Source: Isoetes taiwanensis (taxonomy: Eukaryota; Streptophyta; Lycopodiopsida; Isoetales; Isoetaceae). Taken from it: DNA of 64,000 bases. Every line of letters starts with the position of its first letter. Position 1 is the first letter of the stretch. The DNA is taken from the NCBI GenBank assembly GCA_021234155.1, contig JAJEKV010000003.1, positions 11,961,819 to 12,025,818 of the forward strand, given 5' to 3'. A program made the translations under genes and the position numbers. This document shows, one piece after another, positions 1 through 10,628 of the stretch. Under the pieces are notes generated by a model. It was not told the origin of the DNA and did not search any database. It worked only from the letters and a program-made list of their open reading frames with translations.

Positions 1-849
1 CAAAATTTGCTATACTGTATAACAAAATTTGCAAAATACTATAAGATTTGAAGCAAAATACTATATGGTGTTGATTTTGTACGTGCAAAATATAATTATA
101 AGGGCTCTCGCTGCCCTACGTCACCCCCCGTGTGAATATGCACCCAAACCAAAGGGGGATTTTAATTTAAATGTGTTGGATCCAATGGTTGTGATAATTA
201 ATGTTAATGGTAGTTGTGTGTTGGTTGTTATATTAAAAAAAATTTTGGGCCCTTCGGGCCCTAAAAAAACCAAACATATGTAAAAACATGTAAACATGCA
301 AAACATGAATATCTAATATCTAGCATTATAACAAAAAAAAAAAAACTAATATGAAGCCTGAGTAACTATAATATTATAGCATAATGTAACTTAATTACAT
401 ACGCTTTAAAAGCATATTATTTAAAAATTTATTAAGCCATTGAAGACAGCAAGAGTATTATAGCAATTTTGAAGCACTCAAAATAGATAGCGGCTTAAGA
501 TACGATATACATCTTCGTTGATTTGCCTATCAAACAATCTGCAGAGGGCAGTTAGCCTATTTACTTGCGCACGTAAACCCAACCAACCAACCAACCATAA
601 TAACAACACATCAATAGGGTCTTAAGCCATGCGCGGTGGTGGTTCTTGTTGATGGTGGCAGGACTAATTGAACTTGATCTTCATTTATTGGATTCTCTAG
701 TACAGTAATGTTGGATCAACATCATGTTGACTTCAGGCATCGAAGAAATGTCATGTGGAATTGATGGATTGAGAGATTCTATAGTCTGCATGAACGTAAA
801 GGAAAGAAATTGGTTAGATTGATATTAATTTAGAAAATAGAATTTTACT
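1..849. other. AT-rich stretch without a recognisable gene
   Basis: I see no coding region here. Around 245-262 lies a GC-rich palindrome (GGGCCC, TTC, GGGCCC) inside T- and A-rich flanks, able to form a short hairpin. Homopolymer A runs and a short (AACC)n run near 580-595 are the only other notable features. The open frames are short and look accidental. Confidence 0.5.
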
Positions 850-851
850 AG

Positions 852-1000
852 TGAAATAAAATTGAATCAATAAAAGCTTTTGACACTGATATGCTCTACA
901 ATAATGTTTTATTCACAAACCTTTAGTAACAAAATAAAATTGAATCAAATAAAAGCTTTAGACATTGATATGCTTGACAATAATGTTTTATTCACAAACC
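852..1000. repeat. Tandem duplication, two units of about 70 bp with 79-bp period
   Basis: Positions 852-921 and 931-1000 carry the same sequence with a handful of substitutions. Both run from an AAATAAAATTGAATCAA start to a TTTTATTCACAAACC end. It is a simple local duplication with no coding content that I recognise. Confidence 0.85.
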
Positions 1001-1054
1001 ATTGCATGAAAGACAACAACATCAACGTTACTCTGCAGTAACAATTGGTGAGGT

Positions 1055-1452
1055 TCATAAAGAACTTAGTGACACTTTCTCACGGGTTGCCTGGCTTTGG
1101 TTTAACAAGTGAAGAGAATCGGCCAGTTTGGTGATGTGGAGTAGGTTTCCTGTAACAGTCAGTGAAGCGAGATCAAGGATAGAGGTTTTGAAGCAAGCTT
1201 GCTCTGTTAGCATTCCACGTGTTACTTCAGCTACAGCTATTTCTCTTTCACAATGAAACCATTGTTTATCAATCCATATGATTTTGGATGCTCCATATGG
1301 CCCTTTGTTTGACCGATGCACTTTTTGACTCGAAAAGCGGCATGGAATAATCCTTTGTTTGTGTGCACAAGAATCCATTTGTTGATTGAAGCTAAAGGCT
1401 GGTTACTATGAATAATCCAGCAGGCCAGGAATATCCAAGAAGTTAGAAGCAA
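1055..1452 (-). other. Weak open region, possible exon of unknown function
   Basis: Two overlapping minus-strand frames, of 107 codons (1055-1378) and 71 codons (1237-1452), are open here. Their amino-acid composition is ordinary rather than low-complexity. I recognise no family, no ATG in a good context and no clear splice sites, so this may be a decayed exon or chance. It stands alone between the tandem duplication and the CATGCA minisatellite. Confidence 0.15.
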
Positions 1453-1704
1453 ACAGAGGGCCTAAAACTCTAAACTCTTTTAGAATCTGCAACAAATCTT
1501 AGAACAGACAAAGTGAAGGAAACAAAGGCGGGTTTTGCAGCATTGCATTGTAGAATCAGAAAACCAATATCTTGTAAAAGATACCATTATATTAACTGAA
1601 GAAATATTAAAAAAACAAATACCTTTGTAAATGTGAGCAAAAAATCCATCTCATGATAACCTTCCATCAGCAAACATCCACTCCGGCAACAAGAATCCAA
1701 GAGG

Positions 1705-1884
1705 GCAAGTACACATGCACATGCACATGCACAAGCAGAATACACATGCACATGCACATGCACACACGTGCACATGCACATGCACATGCACATGCACATG
1801 CACATGCACATGCACATGCACATGCACATGCACATGCACACACGTGCACATGCACGTGCACATGCACATGCATACACATGCGCA
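1705..1884. repeat. (CATGCA)n minisatellite
   Basis: About 180 bp are built almost only from the hexamer ACATGC, with occasional ACACGT variants. A short imperfect interruption near 1732-1742 splits off the first few units. The run is strictly alternating purine/pyrimidine over long stretches. It is open in several frames on both strands (His/Met/Cys-rich translations), but those frames are by-products of the repeat and not genes. Confidence 0.95.
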
Positions 1885-2328
1885 GTGTTCATGCACAAAC
1901 ATGCAGAGAAAGACAACAACCCTCGGATTGTTTCAGCCAACGAAAATTAACGGCCCATAAAGGGTGCACTCTAGAAATACTATTTAGTACACCTCAATGA
2001 ATACAACAACGAAATCATAGAAAAACCATGTGAAAAAGCGTATAAAAAACAAAAAGTAACCCCCTGTTATTATGCTACATATTACATCTCCACACTAATT
2101 TCTTCTTAGTTACTGCCTACATCTACAATACATCCAGAATATACATGTAAACAAATATACATGTACGTGTTGCCATGAAATAATTTGACATTTTCATGTA
2201 GAGAAAACTAGTGCAGACTGCATCTACATTACATTTAAAAAGTAAAGAAATCTGTTATAAACTTTACATCAGTGTTACAAAATAAAAAACATCTGTATTC
2301 TGCAAAAAAAGATGCAATTACAGCTAAA
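1885..2328. other. AT-rich spacer
   Basis: I see no gene, repeat or RNA here. The sequence lies downstream of the minus-strand ORF that ends near 2341, so it would hold the first intron or the 3' part of that gene if the gene continues. Confidence 0.4.
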
Positions 2329-2338
2329 TTATAGTCGT

Positions 2339-2340
2339 AC
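2339..2340 (-). other. Candidate 5' splice site
   Basis: On the minus strand the coding frame runs through ...ATTACACAG and then GTACG. CAG|GTACG fits the plant donor consensus and lies just before the in-frame stop, which suggests that the ORF is one exon of a larger gene. Confidence 0.4.
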
Positions 2341-3042
2341 CTGTGTAATGTCAATGTATTGAATTGGTTGTGTCCTCTTCTTCATGACATCTCTAATTTT
2401 TGGTGAGACCTTTGAGTTATCTAACCAAAACTGAGCAACCATATCCTTGATAGCCTGATCTATAGTATTTGTTCTTGGATTTCGACCTGCTAATGCCCAC
2501 AGATTTGTTCCACCTAGTGACATTCTTTTCCTTCTCTCCACTGCTAGTTTCATATTTCTAGGATGTATTTTGAGCAACTTAGCTACTACTAGTAAAGTCT
2601 TCTGTAATTCTCCTTCCTCTCCAACCACCATAGATAGTACAGAATGCTTTGCAGCAAGTTTGTCATTGCTATTTGCATGTTTGACATCTTGGAGGCCATC
2701 CTTTAAATTCTTTACCAGATCTGTTTTCACGATAGCCTCTTGAGGCCTTCCTATGACTGACTCAAATAGGAATTGCAATCTTTTGTCTTGCAATAATCTT
2801 CTTGCAAATATACTTTGCTGTTTTAGATTCAAATTAGATACCTCATTCATTATGAGATTTACAGCAGCATTCACCTTTCTTCTAATTGGCTTTGTCACGT
2901 ATCCACCCCTACAAACCCTCTGTTTCGATTTTCTTTGCCTGCTTGTAACAGTGCTTTCCGAAACTTCATCAACAGGAGGATTGAAATCTGAACCCGATGC
3001 TGACCTCGAAGTGCTTGCATGAGAGTCCAATCCTTCTTCCAT
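2341..3042 (-). CDS. Unrecognised protein, probable first coding exon (234 codons)
   Basis: The frame starts with a true ATG at 3042 and is open for 237 codons. Its N-terminus is acidic and serine-rich, followed by a basic patch (around residues 37-57, rich in K and R). The middle is helical and charged, and the C-terminal part is basic with a WALAGRN motif and a segment VAQFWLDNSKVSPK. At 2340 the minus strand reads ACACAG|GTACG, a good 5' splice site six codons before the stop, so I take 2341 as the exon end. I do not recognise the family; the basic, tryptophan-containing tail suggests a nucleic-acid or transposon-related protein, but that is only an impression. The 5' LTR of element A begins 11 bp upstream of the ATG, so the native promoter has been displaced. 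Confidence 0.5.
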
Positions 3043-3053
3043 AGTTTCTTCTT

Positions 3054-3647
3054 TGTTAGTCCTGTGCCTCCTGGTACAGGACTATTCATGCATACGACGG
3101 ATCAGGTCAAGAACAAGGATCCACAGTCAACCACGGGCCAGCCGTCAAAGGCCCAGCAGAAGACCAAGCAGCAGACCACGCAGTCAAAGCCTGGGTCTGG
3201 TACCAAGAGGCGCCGCTCAGACAAGTGATGGCCCGTCACCGCCCGCGTCAGCGTCAGCATGATTCTAGGCACTTCAAGAGGCACCGCCCGGCATTCACCA
3301 AATCGGGCCTCCTTCCGTGAGTCGGCACCGAGATCGATCCAGTGTCTATATTGGGCCAAAGGCCATTGTACTATATATATGAGTAGAGCTAGCACATGAG
3401 GGCTAGATGAGTTTTGAGTCTTGTCTCTTTTCAGTCTTATCTCCATTGCGAGAACTCATGTATGTTCATCATTGATATCAAGGAAGCTTATCATTCTCCT
3501 CTCATTGTTCTCTTTGTTCTGTTTTCTTTTTCTTGTTCTCTTCTTGCAAATCCCGCGTGACATAGTCCCCCGGACTCTCCTGTTAGATCCACGGGTCCTC
3601 CAGAGGGTCACTGTCTTCCAGGAGTTCCCGAACCCGGACCCCAAACA
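3054..3647 (+). repeat. 5' LTR of element A
   Basis: Starts TGTTAGTCCTG and ends CCCCAAACA, the same boundaries as both LTRs of element B. It contains a TATA box at 3372-3380 and a T/C-rich stretch before the end. No canonical primer-binding site starting TGG follows the LTR end directly. Confidence 0.88.
3372..3380 (+). promoter_or_regulatory. LTR TATA box of element A
   Basis: TATATATAT in the context GTACTATATATATGAGTAG. The same motif and context occur at the same place in both LTRs of element B, so it is the likely core promoter of the genomic transcript. Confidence 0.6.
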
Positions 3648-3694
3648 ACATCGCCGCCTAGCGGTGCGATTCGATCTTACTTTCTTCTGTCGCC

Positions 3695-4166
3695 ATGTCT
3701 GTCCGCAACTTCACGCCAGAAGAACTCCTTTCCCAGACGGCATCTCGCTTGGAGCGCCATCATCGACGGGAAACGGTTTGCGACATGTATGGCTCTGCTT
3801 ATGACATTGAGGGAGGCCACATTCGGTCTCGGGCTCAGTCGGCGCCACCCACCCCTCGTGTCCTGTCTCGTCCCAGTTCCCCGCCCCAAGCGTGCAAACA
3901 TTGCTCACAGCCGCAGTCACCTCATCACTATCAGGAGCCTTCTCAACCTTACTTTCATACCCCTGAACATGCCTACATCCATCACTCTACAGGTCAGACG
4001 CCTCTCCCTTCACAACCATCATCTCCCCCGGGTGGCCAGAGATATCCACATGTCTCTTTTGCGCCTACCCAGGAATTTCCTTTCCCTACATTTCCCACCG
4101 CTCTTCCTGTTTACAACCTTACAGACCTCAAAACCAATGCTCAGGCACCTTCTGTCCCTCAACCGC
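3695..4166 (+). pseudogene. gag: Element A gag, N-terminal part (cut by element N)
   Basis: The ATG at 3695 lies 48 bp after the LTR in the context GCCATGTCT. The frame encodes a Pro/Ser/Gln/His-rich disordered N-terminal region with a conserved CDMYGSAYDIEG segment that is also present in element B. Element N is inserted at 4167, one base into a codon. Skipping N and one copy of the ACCGC duplication continues the frame exactly at 15155, so the insertion did not itself shift the frame. The rest of gag is described at 15155-16485. Gag would form the cytoplasmic capsid-like particle. Confidence 0.75.
4162..4166. repeat. Target-site duplication of element N, left copy
   Basis: ACCGC precedes the LTR terminus TGTTAGCC. 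The identical pentamer follows the other LTR terminus at 15150-15154, as expected for integrase-mediated insertion. Confidence 0.9.
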
Positions 4167-6659
4167 TGTTAGCCTAAAACCTGGAATTTTAGCCTAACCT
4201 CATAGGAATCTTAAACAAAGTGGTTAGAACCTCCAGATCACTTAGGGTGATCAATCCTTGTCATATGAAACCAGAAAATTCATTTTTTAAGTGCTAGTTT
4301 TTTCAAAATCACTAGAGTCCCTGAAACTGAAAAAACTGTCAGAGCAAAAACTGAACTTGCAGACACACCTTGAGAGATTTTGAAGATCTGATTGGTGTTA
4401 TCAGTGATCAACAAGCAGAGGAAAATGGTGGAGAAGACTTGACTTGATTTGAATAAGGGAAGGTCAAGAAAATCGAGGTCAAAGGCAGGTCAAAAAGTTG
4501 GCCAGTGCCAAAACAGAGAGACAAATTTTGCAGATGGAGTTTGATGGGGAATTTTGGGTTGGGATCTGTACAGGCAACTTCAAAATAGCCTCTAGATCAC
4601 GTGCAAAAGGTTTGAATAGCAAAAGGATGTTTTAATTTTTCTGTAAGTAAACAAAACCTCAAGAAAAGAACAAACTCTGTAACAGTTATGAAAAGAAATC
4701 TTTTTATATGTTTTCTCTGAATGTATAGGTGTCTAGGATTTCTATAAGGATGAGATACAACTACCTGAAGAAGATATAATTTCTGAGTAAATATTTTTGG
4801 TCTTGTTTTTGGTTTTTTTTTTTTGCTTTTTAAAAGGGCAATGCAGAACTACAAAAAAAAGGATGTACAATGATGACAATGATTTTTCAGGCAAAGACTA
4901 TGCATTATAGCAATGTGATACAGAAGGTATGACTATGTCAACAGGGTATTACCAAAGTTTTGAAAATAATAATGCTTGAGAGAAAATTCAAGACTGCTTG
5001 AGCCTTTCGAGAGCTTCAAAAATACCAATGAAGTAATATGGAGTGATTATTTAAGTTTGCAAACGAGGTGCTTCGATGCTGAACAGGTCACAACGAACAG
5101 GGACGATGCTGAACAGGTCACAACGAACAGGGACTTCAATCTCGAACGAAATGGAGCTGGAATCTGAGCGGAGCAGAGCAAAAGGATATCAAAAATTCAA
5201 TGCGCCAAAATCACAGAGGTATGTCTCTGAGAAGCGTCCCGATTTGATCTGTGATGCTGGTTTAAGAACTGTTCTTCCCAAAAGATAGCTCGGTTGAGTG
5301 ATTTGAGGCCCAAATTGAGCAATTTCCATCGAATCAAATGCCACAAAGGATCCCCATGGTTTCGGAAAAGGTTCAGGAGCTAATTTCGGGCGGGAATTGG
5401 CGGGATTCAATCAAGTTTAGGTACGAATTGGCCGGATTTAGCATGTTCCCCTATTTCCTAGGGTTCATCGAAAATTCTTAAGGGTGATATATCCCACAGG
5501 CCGAAGTGGTTCTGGAGGCTAAGGTATATAAGGAAAAATGCAGACCCACTATTAAATTTGCGTGCCACGCAGAGGGGACACCCAGCCCAGGTGTCCGCCC
5601 CCACCCCTACGCCACGGGAAAAAAAAAAAGGGGGAGGTGACCTGAACTATCTGAAAATAGATAGGGTAGATAGGCTAGAATAGGTTTTTTTATTTTTTGG
5701 CACGCATCCCAAGAATCAAATTTGGAAGGTCTTTCCAAAGGTTTTTTTTGAATTTTAAAAGACCAAGTCAGCTCTTTTTTTCCAAGCTTTCCATCTAGAG
5801 GGTTTTTAGGTCAAACTAAAACATTTGAATTTTTGGTCCCTTTTGACCCATGGTCAATGAATATTGGAACATAAGGATGGTGAAAAAGTCATAGGAAAAA
5901 GATGGGAAAAGGGTGTAAATAGGCTATACTAGGGTTTAGGAAGATGAAATGAGAATGAGAAAGAAGCCTTCTTGCCTTTGAAGGTTTTCAAGATCACTAG
6001 GGGACAATTCTCAAATGAAGGTGGGATTCATAAAAGATAAGTAGTAGAATGATGAGAAAAGGTCTCAAAAGTGGAAACAATGGTGAAGGAAAAGTTTTGA
6101 AGGCTCTTGGGATATAGAAAGGGGAATGTAAGATGAATGGAATGAAGAAGAGATGGGTACCTTTGTAGCACTTGATCTTATCTCAAATTGTTTCTAGGGC
6201 TCAATTCATACCTCCTAGTGAAGATAGATTTGCTCAAAGCCTAAGGTCTTCCAAACTTCTATAAGGGTCTTCCAAACTTCAAGGCTAGAATAAGAGCAAA
6301 TTTCACTTCTAGAGTAGCATCCTCATGTGTGTGACTTCAAACTTCTCAAGCAAGCTTCATAAGGTTTTGAGCTTTGGTAAAATGTCTTGTGCCTCCTTGA
6401 TAAACTTGCTATAGCCTTTGCCTGGTCTTCAAATCAAAGGAAAATGTTAAGCTAATAGGAATGTGTCTAGAAAGGTGTTTTACCTCAAGGAAAAGACTAG
6501 GCCATAATAGGAGATCCCCAATGTCTTCCAATCTTGGTCAAATGTCTTCCAAACTCTGATGGGATCACAATAGCCTGGAACTTTTCCTTAAAGGAAATGT
6601 AAATGGAACAAAGGTTTTGAAACATAGATGCTGGTCCATGTTGCCAAAAATGGGCAACA
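4167..6659 (-). repeat. 3' LTR of element N (2493 bp)
   Basis: Plus-strand termini are TGTTAGCC and GGGCAACA. The final 21 bp form a hairpin (TGTTGCC, 7-base loop, GGCAACA). The LTR holds no convincing coding region. It matches the LTR at 12650-15149 almost base for base, apart from single changes, the GC-rich part near 5570-5640 and a repeat patch at 5074-5133. Confidence 0.93.
5074..5133. repeat. Short tandem repeat inside LTR of element N
   Basis: A 29-bp unit starting GATGCTGAACAGGTCACAACG is present twice in a row. The corresponding place in the other LTR (about 13557-13618) carries a different pair built on CGATCTTTGAGCAGTC. This is one of the clearest differences between the two LTRs. 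Confidence 0.75.
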
Positions 6660-7251
6660 TCTCCTCAAAGGAAAGAATGGGCTGGTCCCCTCAGCCAAAT
6701 GATGTAAACTTAGACTGAGGATCTTCAAATACTGGTGCAGGTGACAGAATGATGTAGAGCAATGAAGTGAGTGGTATGAGTGTGAGATGAACTCTGCTAT
6801 GGTGGAAATGTGGTGCAGAGCATTGTAGGGAGTGAAAATAAAAGGATAGAAGGTTGAAATGGAATGTAAGGCAACTTATAGGCAGATGAAAATGGAGGAG
6901 AAAAGAATGAACACATATGGCCAGTAAAATCAAGGTTAGCATGAGTGCCAAGCAAGATGTGGAAAATGATATATGGATAGCACTCTAGAACTCCAATGGA
7001 GAAGCAAGGTCTTATGAAGAATAGGCCAGCTTTAGAAAACAGATGAAATGTTTTAACAAATGGTCCTGTCATGACAACATAGAACTCATTAATAGGTAAT
7101 AATCAAAGTCTTCATCCCTTGTGGTCACATTCCTGCAGCTAAACAGAAAAGACACAATATTAAACCTCAAAGGAAATATGCTAATCAAAAGAAATATTAA
7201 AACCTCAGCTTTGAAATTATAGACTAAACTATTCTAAGCTAGAACAAATGC
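6660..7251 (-). other. 3' untranslated region of element N
   Basis: This stretch lies between the integrase stop and the 3' LTR, with no domain that I recognise. On the minus strand the last bases before the LTR are TTTGAGGAGA, a short purine-rich tract in the position of the polypurine tract that primes plus-strand synthesis. Confidence 0.6.
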
Positions 7252-8378
7252 TTATATAGAAGTGAAGAGGCTCAAGCAGGCATGCTGAGGCCAATATCTT
7301 TTAAGGTGTTGAATATTAATGGGATTTGGCAGCTCTAATCCTGTACTAAGATCTGCCAACCTATAAGATGAGCAGCCAGCATCTCCTAAAATCTGATAGG
7401 GACCCTCCCAGGGATTTTCAAACTTTGAAAGCTTCCCTTCATCTGCAGCATTCCACTTTAAAACTAATTCCATAGGTGCAAACTTGTCTTGCAGTTTGTG
7501 AGCAGCCTTGAAAGCTGCTGCACTCTTAGCCTTCTTCAGCAAGTTGTAATTCTCTGCAACAAACCTTTCCTCATCTAATTTTAACAGAACTTCATACCTG
7601 TGCTTCAAGGCTTCAGAAAACTCCAACTCAAGCTTGAGTGCCATCCTTAAAGAAGGTATTTCTAACTCGACTGGAATAACAGCCTCTACTCCATATACTA
7701 AACTGAAAGGTGAGGCATTAGTAGCTGCTTTAGAAGTAATTCTATGAGCCCAAAGAGCATCATATAATTTCAAGTGCCAATCCCTTTGGTTTTGGCAAAC
7801 TGTTTTCTGCAAAATACTCTTAAGCACTTTGTTAGTAGACTCAGCTTGGCCATTTCCTTGAGGATAATAGGCTGAGCTTTTCACATGCTTGATCTTGAGG
7901 CTTGAAACAAGGAAATTAATAACTTCATTAATAAAAGTAGAGCCTCTATCAGTCAAAATTTTAAAAGGAATGCCAAACCTAGAGCAAATATTCTCATGCA
8001 AAAATCTAGCAGTAGTATGGGCATTTGCTTTCCTTAAAGGTGCTGCTTCTGACCACTTAGTGAACAGATCTGTAGCCACAACAATGTATTCATGCTGAGC
8101 TGAGGATGGGGGATTGATAGGGCCAACATAGTCCAATCCCCAAACTTGAAATGGACCAGGGGAGACAATTCCTGTAAGAGGAGCAGGATGCAAGATTCTT
8201 TTGCCAAAGATCGGCATTGATGACAAGTCTTTATAATATCATAACAATCTTTAAATAAATGAGGCCAAAATAACCAGACCTCAATATTTTCTTGGCGTTG
8301 TGTCTGCACAAAATGACCACCACAAACACCTTTGTGATTTTCAAAGAAGTACCGTGGCAGCTTCATCTTCATCAACAC
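7252..8378 (-). pseudogene. pol (int): Element N integrase
   Basis: Integrase catalyses insertion of the cDNA into the nuclear genome. The N-terminal zinc-binding part (8378-8230 region) shows NHKGVCGGH followed by CHQC, the HHCC motif. The catalytic core reads GLDYVGP, LTDRGST and GNGQAEST: the acids D32, D93 and E129 (counted from 8226) give a D-60-D-35-E spacing, so the active site is intact. A GPY-like C-terminal region with PWEGPYQIL follows. The frame of the RT polyprotein ends at 8341 inside the sequence before HHCC; the HHCC part is read in another frame and the core returns to the RT frame. Two compensating indels therefore separate integrase from RT, which would prevent a normal Pol polyprotein unless they are sequencing errors. 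Confidence 0.88.
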
Positions 8379-10623
8379 ATCTTAAGAGTACACCATCCCT
8401 ATTTACCTTGCACAAGATGTCACCAACCAATGAGTAAGTCAAACATTTTAACTTAAACTTGTAAGCTTGGCTTTTTGAAAATTTAGAAGGTATCTCCTGA
8501 TACTGAAGGAACCTCCTAATAGGTTGTTGCCAACCTTGAGCTGGTATAGTTAACAAGTCCTGCTCATTTACAACAAGGTTAGTCATTTCTTCTTCTTGTA
8601 TCAACTCCTCATGTTCAAAGTAGGCAGCAGGCAAGTATAAACTCGGGTTGTTCAACACATGAATAACCTTTACCTTTAAATCATAAGACTGAAGCCTACA
8701 AGCCCACCTATGAAGCTTAGGTTTTTCTAATTTCTTACCATACAAAAAAGGCATGGGGTTCTGCTGCATGTAGATAGTGGCTTGGGATTTTTGTAAAAGA
8801 TGACCATGTCTCTCGATCAAAAAGATGAGAGAAGCAGCACTCCTTTCTATCTTAGCATACTTCTCTTCAGTTTGAGACCATTGTTTGCTTGCAAAAGCAA
8901 TAGGGTGTCTATCCTGCAAAATGGCAACTCCAGCAGCCTTTTTAGTGATAGTTATGTAAACTTTAAATGGTAATGAAAGGTCTGGAGTTTTTAAAAGTGT
9001 AGAATGGCAAATAGCCTCTATGATCTGCAAAAAAGCTTTTTCACACTCATCAGTCCAAACAACAGGCCTATATTTACTTTCTCTTTTACTAACTTGGCCT
9101 ACTCTAGTCAACTTAGAGATAGGACTAATAAGGTGAGAGAAATTAGGCACATACACTCTTAAGAAAGAGGTCATTCCCATAAATCCCTTGACTTCTTTAA
9201 TTGTCCTGGGTGTTTGAAGCTTTTTTAAAGCTATGATCTTCTCTTCAGCTACTTGAAGGCCTTTAGCAGAAACCTCATGGCCTAAGAGCTGGCCTTTGGA
9301 TGCCAAAAAGATGCACTTCTTTGGGTTTAGATTAACTCCAGTTTGTCTGCACAATGTAAATATCCTTGTTAGCTCTGAAATATGATCACTTGTATCAGTA
9401 CCCAAGCATAAATCATCAAGATAAACTCTGAATTGCTCAGGAGTCATGTTTGCAAAGACAGTATCCATAGCTCTCTGAAATGTGGCAGGGGCATTCATTA
9501 AGCCAAAAGGCATCCTTTTCATTGCATAAGTTCCCCATGGAGTAATGAAGGATGTCTTTGGCTGATCTTCCTTTTTGATGCTAATCTGATTAAAACCAGA
9601 GAAACCATCCAAAAATGAGTACATAGACTTGCCAGCCACTGCATAAAGGATTTCTTCCAAAAAAGGCAAAGGGTAACAATCTTTAACAGTAGCTTTATTT
9701 AGATCTCTATAATCCACACATATTCTTAGAGAACCATTCTTTTTTAGAACTGGAACAATACAAGAAACCCAAGAGGGGTTCACAATGTCAACTATCAAAC
9801 CTGACTCCTGCATTTTGAATAATTCCTGCTTGATAAGATCTAAAAGTGAGGAATTAATTCTTCTCAATCTCTGCATGACAGGTTTAGTATCTTCACGAAC
9901 TTTTATCTCAAACTCACAAATGCTCCTATCAACCCCTTTCAATTCTGAATATTCCCATGCAAAAACATCCACCCAATCTTCAAAGTACTTAATCATTTTA
10001 CCTTTGCAATCTTCATCATATAGATCTCCCATTTGCAAAGTCCTGGACATACCTCCCTTGTGCACTTCAAGTTCTTTGTGTGATTCTTCTTGTGCCAGGT
10101 TGATGGTCAAGATAGGATGGAACTGAGAGAGTTCATCTTCATCTAGGACATCTTCCTTGATAGCTCCCTCAGAGAGATGCTCTAAGAGTGTTTTCCTGCA
10201 CAAAGAATCAGCCTCAAAGTTTTTAGACCTTGGAATATGATAAATTTCCCAATGATCAAAAAAAGTTAGCAATTCTTGAGCTTGTGTGTTCAGATCCTCC
10301 ATATCTTGATGTTTTGTTTGGTATTCCCCCAAAATCTGTTTGCAAACAAGTTGTGAGTCTCCATAGATAACAATATGGGAAATATTCATGAATCTTGCTT
10401 CCTGTAGGCCTGCAATGAGGGCCCTATACTCTGCTGCATTAGAAGAAATATTAGGATGAATTCTCCCTATCTTAGTCATCAGCTTAAGATCTGCATCCTT
10501 CAGAATAGCAGCAGAAGAAGCAATTCCTAATTTCTTAGACATACCTCCATCAAACCAAAGGTAGGCCTTGTTTTCGCTTTGGATCGGGGGAACTCTACAT
10601 GAGCAAAGTTGATAACTTCGCAT
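8341..10623 (-). CDS. pol: Element N pol: archaeal-type RNase H, RT and degenerate RNase H
   Basis: ATG at 10623; 760 codons. Residues 19-145 form an archaeal-type RNase H with all four acids in place: D25 (WFDGG), E65 (NAAEYRALI), D89 (YGDSQLV) and D139 (NFEADSL). RT follows at about 245-425, with D339 in LDGFSGF, MPFGLMNAP and YLDD at 401-404. At about 545-640 is the usual Ty3 RNase H fold (HPIAFASKQWSQTEEKYA), but the three expected acids are replaced (T at about 558, S at about 595, Q at about 620), so it is probably only a connection domain. Dual RNases H are known from the plant Tat lineage, usually with the archaeal-type copy behind the RT. Here it precedes the RT. The ATG lies six bases after the stop of the gag-protease frame. 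The frame runs off at 8341 just before the integrase zinc domain. Confidence 0.92.
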   Translation of the reverse strand: MRSYQLCSCRVPPIQSENKAYLWFDGGMSKKLGIASSAAILKDADLKLMTKIGRIHPNISSNAAEYRALIAGLQEARFMNISHIVIYGDSQLVCKQILGEYQTKHQDMEDLNTQAQELLTFFDHWEIYHIPRSKNFEADSLCRKTLLEHLSEGAIKEDVLDEDELSQFHPILTINLAQEESHKELEVHKGGMSRTLQMGDLYDEDCKGKMIKYFEDWVDVFAWEYSELKGVDRSICEFEIKVREDTKPVMQRLRRINSSLLDLIKQELFKMQESGLIVDIVNPSWVSCIVPVLKKNGSLRICVDYRDLNKATVKDCYPLPFLEEILYAVAGKSMYSFLDGFSGFNQISIKKEDQPKTSFITPWGTYAMKRMPFGLMNAPATFQRAMDTVFANMTPEQFRVYLDDLCLGTDTSDHISELTRIFTLCRQTGVNLNPKKCIFLASKGQLLGHEVSAKGLQVAEEKIIALKKLQTPRTIKEVKGFMGMTSFLRVYVPNFSHLISPISKLTRVGQVSKRESKYRPVVWTDECEKAFLQIIEAICHSTLLKTPDLSLPFKVYITITKKAAGVAILQDRHPIAFASKQWSQTEEKYAKIERSAASLIFLIERHGHLLQKSQATIYMQQNPMPFLYGKKLEKPKLHRWACRLQSYDLKVKVIHVLNNPSLYLPAAYFEHEELIQEEEMTNLVVNEQDLLTIPAQGWQQPIRRFLQYQEIPSKFSKSQAYKFKLKCLTYSLVGDILCKVNRDGVLLRCVDEDEAATVLL

Positions 10624-10628
10624 TCATA

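Noticed and set aside
1587-2000. His/Met or Cys-rich proteins over the CATGCA repeat
   Set aside because: Several overlapping frames on both strands are open because of the repeat composition.
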